Below, piece by piece: positions 22,357-24,586 of a stretch of 24,586 nt of DNA (the stretch's first letter is position 1; the number at the start of each line of letters is the position of its first letter). The notes under the pieces are model-generated. The model did not search any database, was not told the origin of the DNA, and was given only the letters and a program-made list of their open reading frames with translations. A program made the position numbers and the translations under genes. Origin of the DNA: Bacteroidota bacterium (lineage in GTDB: Bacteria > Bacteroidota > Bacteroidia > Chitinophagales > Chitinophagaceae); contig JAEYRC010000199.1 of the NCBI GenBank assembly GCA_023409675.1, positions 1 to 24,586 on the forward strand, written 5' to 3'.

Positions 22357-23997
22357 ATGACCGGCAGAATATTCCTCCTCTTCATAAGTTGTATGCTGGC
22401 CGGCGCCTGTAAAAAGAATTCCGAACCTCCGGCACCTGAATTTTATAGTTTTATCGGCGCTACCGTGGATGGAAAAGGAGGTGAGTTTGACTTCAGGCAT
22501 ATTGATCCTGATCCGGAAATTCAACTGACCTTTTCTTCCGCTATTGATATTTCAACCGTGAATACCGCCGTATCCCTGCGGCAGGATGGGGGTGCTATGG
22601 TTCCACTGAATGCGGAGTTGAGCAACAATGATAAAACACTTAGCCTTAAGCCCGCCTCGTCATTAAAAGGATTTACCCGCTATATACTAACGGTTTCGGG
22701 AAACCTTCTGGCCCGTGGTGGTTCCAGACTGGAAGCGCCCCTGAGTATAGCCATAACCACAAGCTATGACAACCGGGATAAATTCCCGCGTCTTACCGAT
22801 GATGAATTACTAACGCAGGTGCAGCGTCAGACCCTGCGCTATTTCCGCGATCTGGCACATCCGGCAAGTGGCATGGCCCGCGAGCGCAATAGTTCCGGCG
22901 ACCTGGTAACCACAGGAGGTACAGGATTTGGAATTATGGCCCTTATCGTAGGAATTGAACGACAATTCATTTCCCATAGTGAAGGGCTGGAACAGGTAGA
23001 AAGGATAGTAGATTTTCTCAGCACAAAAGCCGACCGGTTCAAAGGCGCTTTTCCGCACTGGCTCAATGGAAATACAGGAGCCGTAATACCGTTCAGTGAT
23101 GTCGATAATGGAGCGGATCTGGTGGAAACAGCTCTGTTGATGCAGGGACTGATAACAGCCCGCCAGTATTTCGATGGCGCCTCGCCCGCTGAAACCACTT
23201 TGCGGGAGCATATCAACGAACTTTATGCGGCTGTGGACTGGAATTTTTTCCGCCAAAATGATGAACAGGTATTGTACTGGCATTGGAGTCCCGATCGGGG
23301 ATTTGCCCTGAACCTGAAGATCCAGGGCTGGAATGAAACCCTGATTACCTATATACTGGCTGCCGCGTCACCGACTCATCCTATACCCCGATCGGTATAT
23401 GAGCAGGGCTATGCCCGGAACGGGAGTATGCGAAACGGTAACCAGTATTATGGTATTACCCTACCGCTTGGCCCCCAACTGGGCGGGCCGCTTTTCTTTG
23501 CACATTATTCTTTCCTCGGACTTGACCCGCGGTACCTCAGTGATGCTTATGCGAACTACTGGACCCAAAATACCGCGCATTCCCGTATCAACTATGAATA
23601 TGCTAAAGCCGATCCGGGAAACTTCGGCTATACAGATAGTTTATGGGGCCTGACGGCCAGTGATAACAACGGAGGTTATTCAGCACACTCTCCCACCAAC
23701 GATCTTGGTGTAATAACACCATCAGCAGCTTTGTCATCTTTCCCCTATACACCTGATGAATCCATGGCCGCTTTGCATACATTTTATTATAAACTGGGCG
23801 ATAAGCTCTGGGGTCAGTACGGATTCAGAGATGCCTTCAACCTTTCACAGGGCTGGTTTGCAGAATCCTGGCTGGCCATAGACCAGGGACCTATAATTAT
23901 TATGATTGAAAATTACCGTACCGGACTTTTATGGAATCTTTTTATGGAGGCTCCGGAAGTTAAAAAAGGATTGGATAATCTTGGGTTTAGCTATTGA
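22357..23997 (+). CDS. Glucoamylase-domain (PF10091) lipoprotein, GH144-like endo-beta-1,2-glucanase
   Basis: This 546-residue protein starts at the ATG at 22357; a TTG at 22336 would add seven residues. The signal ends in 'LAGACKK', an Ala-Gly-Ala-Cys lipobox (C18) typical of Bacteroidota. An Ig-like domain (about 30-130, 'IQLTFSSAIDISTVNTAVSL' and 'LKGFTRYILTVSG') precedes the catalytic alpha/alpha barrel (from about 145): 'LRYFRDLAHPASGMARERNS', 'TGFGIMALIVGIER', 'GAFPHWLNGNTGAVIPFSD', 'GADLVETALLMQGLITARQYF', 'YWHWSPDRGFALNLKIQGWNE', 'GPLFFAHYSFLGLDPR', and a C-terminal 'WFAESWLAIDQGPIIIMIENYR'. The PF10091 family includes GH144, whose founding member is an endo-beta-1,2-glucanase from Chitinophaga. 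It probably cuts beta-1,2-glucan on the cell surface into sophorooligosaccharides. A beta-1,2-specific sophorohydrolase (exo type) is an alternative. Catalytic residues were not assigned. Confidence 0.9.
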   Translation: MTGRIFLLFISCMLAGACKKNSEPPAPEFYSFIGATVDGKGGEFDFRHIDPDPEIQLTFSSAIDISTVNTAVSLRQDGGAMVPLNAELSNNDKTLSLKPASSLKGFTRYILTVSGNLLARGGSRLEAPLSIAITTSYDNRDKFPRLTDDELLTQVQRQTLRYFRDLAHPASGMARERNSSGDLVTTGGTGFGIMALIVGIERQFISHSEGLEQVERIVDFLSTKADRFKGAFPHWLNGNTGAVIPFSDVDNGADLVETALLMQGLITARQYFDGASPAETTLREHINELYAAVDWNFFRQNDEQVLYWHWSPDRGFALNLKIQGWNETLITYILAAASPTHPIPRSVYEQGYARNGSMRNGNQYYGITLPLGPQLGGPLFFAHYSFLGLDPRYLSDAYANYWTQNTAHSRINYEYAKADPGNFGYTDSLWGLTASDNNGGYSAHSPTNDLGVITPSAALSSFPYTPDESMAALHTFYYKLGDKLWGQYGFRDAFNLSQGWFAESWLAIDQGPIIIMIENYRTGLLWNLFMEAPEVKKGLDNLGFSY

Positions 23998-24117
23998 TGA
24001 AAGAAGAAAACCAGTAGAAGAACCCGCTGGCACTGGAGATTTTAAATTGGTTTTAGCTTAGTCTGAATGTTCATCAACAATTGCTGAATACCGGAAGTAC
24101 TGGAATAAATCGTGTAT

Positions 24118-24586
24118 ATGAAAAAATGTTTACTGCCTTTATGCTTATTCGTTTTTATGAGCGGGTTTGCCCGTGAAATACCCTATGTCTATTCATTTTT
24201 TTCCAACAGCAGAATGCCGGGTAACTATTTTTTCAGTTATGCCCGCTACGATTCTTTATCCTGGATAAAAAATATTCGTGGCAAACTGCCTGTTAGTCAG
24301 ACCCATTTTCATACCCCCGGAAATGCGCTTGAATTGCATTATAAGAATGGTACTTCTGGAAGCTGGAGGGCAGGAATTCTGAAAAACCAGATCCGGGGGC
24401 AGGACCATTTCCTTCCAGCTACCCGGCTTTCGATGTGGATATTTATCCGTAGTGCCGGTACGAAGCAGGAACAATTGCCGGGTATCCGCATCCACGGAGG
24501 CGACAAAAAGATTTCAACTGTTTTGAATATCGCTGAATACCTGAATGGTTCGCGGGGTAGCTGGCAACGCTTGACAATTCCTTTAT
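24118..24586 (+). CDS. Secreted protein of the glucan locus, N-terminal fragment (runs off the window)
   Basis: The frame is open from the ATG at 24118 to the right edge (156 codons), 120 bp after the glucanase gene. It begins MKKCLLPLCLFVFMSGFAREIPY, a Sec signal peptide with probable cleavage after 'SGFA'; a cysteine at residue 4 is too close to the start to be a lipobox. The visible part is rich in aromatic and beta-strand-forming residues, for instance 'FFSNSRMPGNYFFSYARYDSLSW' (split: FFSNSRMPG, then NYFFSYARYDSLSW), 'GNALELHYKNGTSGSWRAG' and 'RLSMWIFIRSAG' followed by 'SWQRLTIPL'. This resembles a galactose-binding-like beta-sandwich, often placed before a catalytic domain, but I recognise no family for certain. 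Its position suggests another enzyme of glucan breakdown. Confidence 0.75.
   Translation, partial: MKKCLLPLCLFVFMSGFAREIPYVYSFFSNSRMPGNYFFSYARYDSLSWIKNIRGKLPVSQTHFHTPGNALELHYKNGTSGSWRAGILKNQIRGQDHFLPATRLSMWIFIRSAGTKQEQLPGIRIHGGDKKISTVLNIAEYLNGSRGSWQRLTIPL

Noticed and set aside
1..24586. CRISPR arrays, transposases, phage genes, toxin-antitoxin or defence systems
   Set aside because: I looked for regular repeats, DDE or integrase motifs and typical small gene pairs across both strands and saw none that could be supported.

Overview
The window looks like chromosomal DNA of a Bacteroidota member, most likely a Chitinophagaceae-type soil or plant-associated bacterium. The evidence is a complete ECF sigma / FecR / STN-SusC / SusD polysaccharide-utilisation locus, many lipoprotein signals of the 'ACKK' kind, an OMP_b-brl-type porin, a DUF2157/GDYXXLXY pair, few clear Shine-Dalgarno sites, and a -7 promoter element of the TAnnTTTG type. 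The genus is inferred from gene style only.

Left part (1-4912): the 5' portion of hflX (ribosome-associated GTPase, minus strand, running off the left edge); a predicted outer-membrane beta-barrel protein (minus) with its own terminator; then a plus-strand pair made of an SSS-family sodium/solute symporter and mannonate dehydratase (uxuA), preceded by a 423-bp leader rich in dyads. This pair probably imports and degrades hexuronate-derived sugars. A small DUF2892 membrane protein faces it.

Middle (5128-14557): a DUF2157 + GDYXXLXY membrane pair with overlapping genes; a lipoprotein NamZ (DUF1343/GH171, exo-N-acetylmuramidase); a 64-aa acidic lipoprotein; a minus-strand LpxH-like metallophosphatase plus MurG-like glycosyltransferase pair; a 488-bp region without a convincing gene; a translationally coupled pair of small unknown membrane proteins; a periplasmic sulfatase; an acyltransferase-3 membrane protein; and a tRNA with a CAU anticodon.

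Right part (14705-24586): a polysaccharide-utilisation locus whose order is ECF sigma factor, FecR-type anti-sigma, STN-bearing SusC, SusD, LamG-type surface lipoprotein, strong intrinsic terminator, glucoamylase-domain (PF10091, GH144-like) lipoprotein enzyme, and the start of another secreted protein cut by the window end. The enzyme family points to beta-1,2-glucan as the substrate. The expected logic is that SusC signals through its STN domain to FecR, which releases the sigma factor to transcribe susC/susD; the outer-membrane SusCD complex and LamG lipoprotein capture the glucan and the GH144-like enzyme cleaves it.

I see no mobile element, CRISPR array, phage gene or defence system. The least explained items are the coupled small membrane-protein pair (11083-11693), an orphan plus-strand terminator at 8684-8709, and the dyads upstream of the uronate pair.
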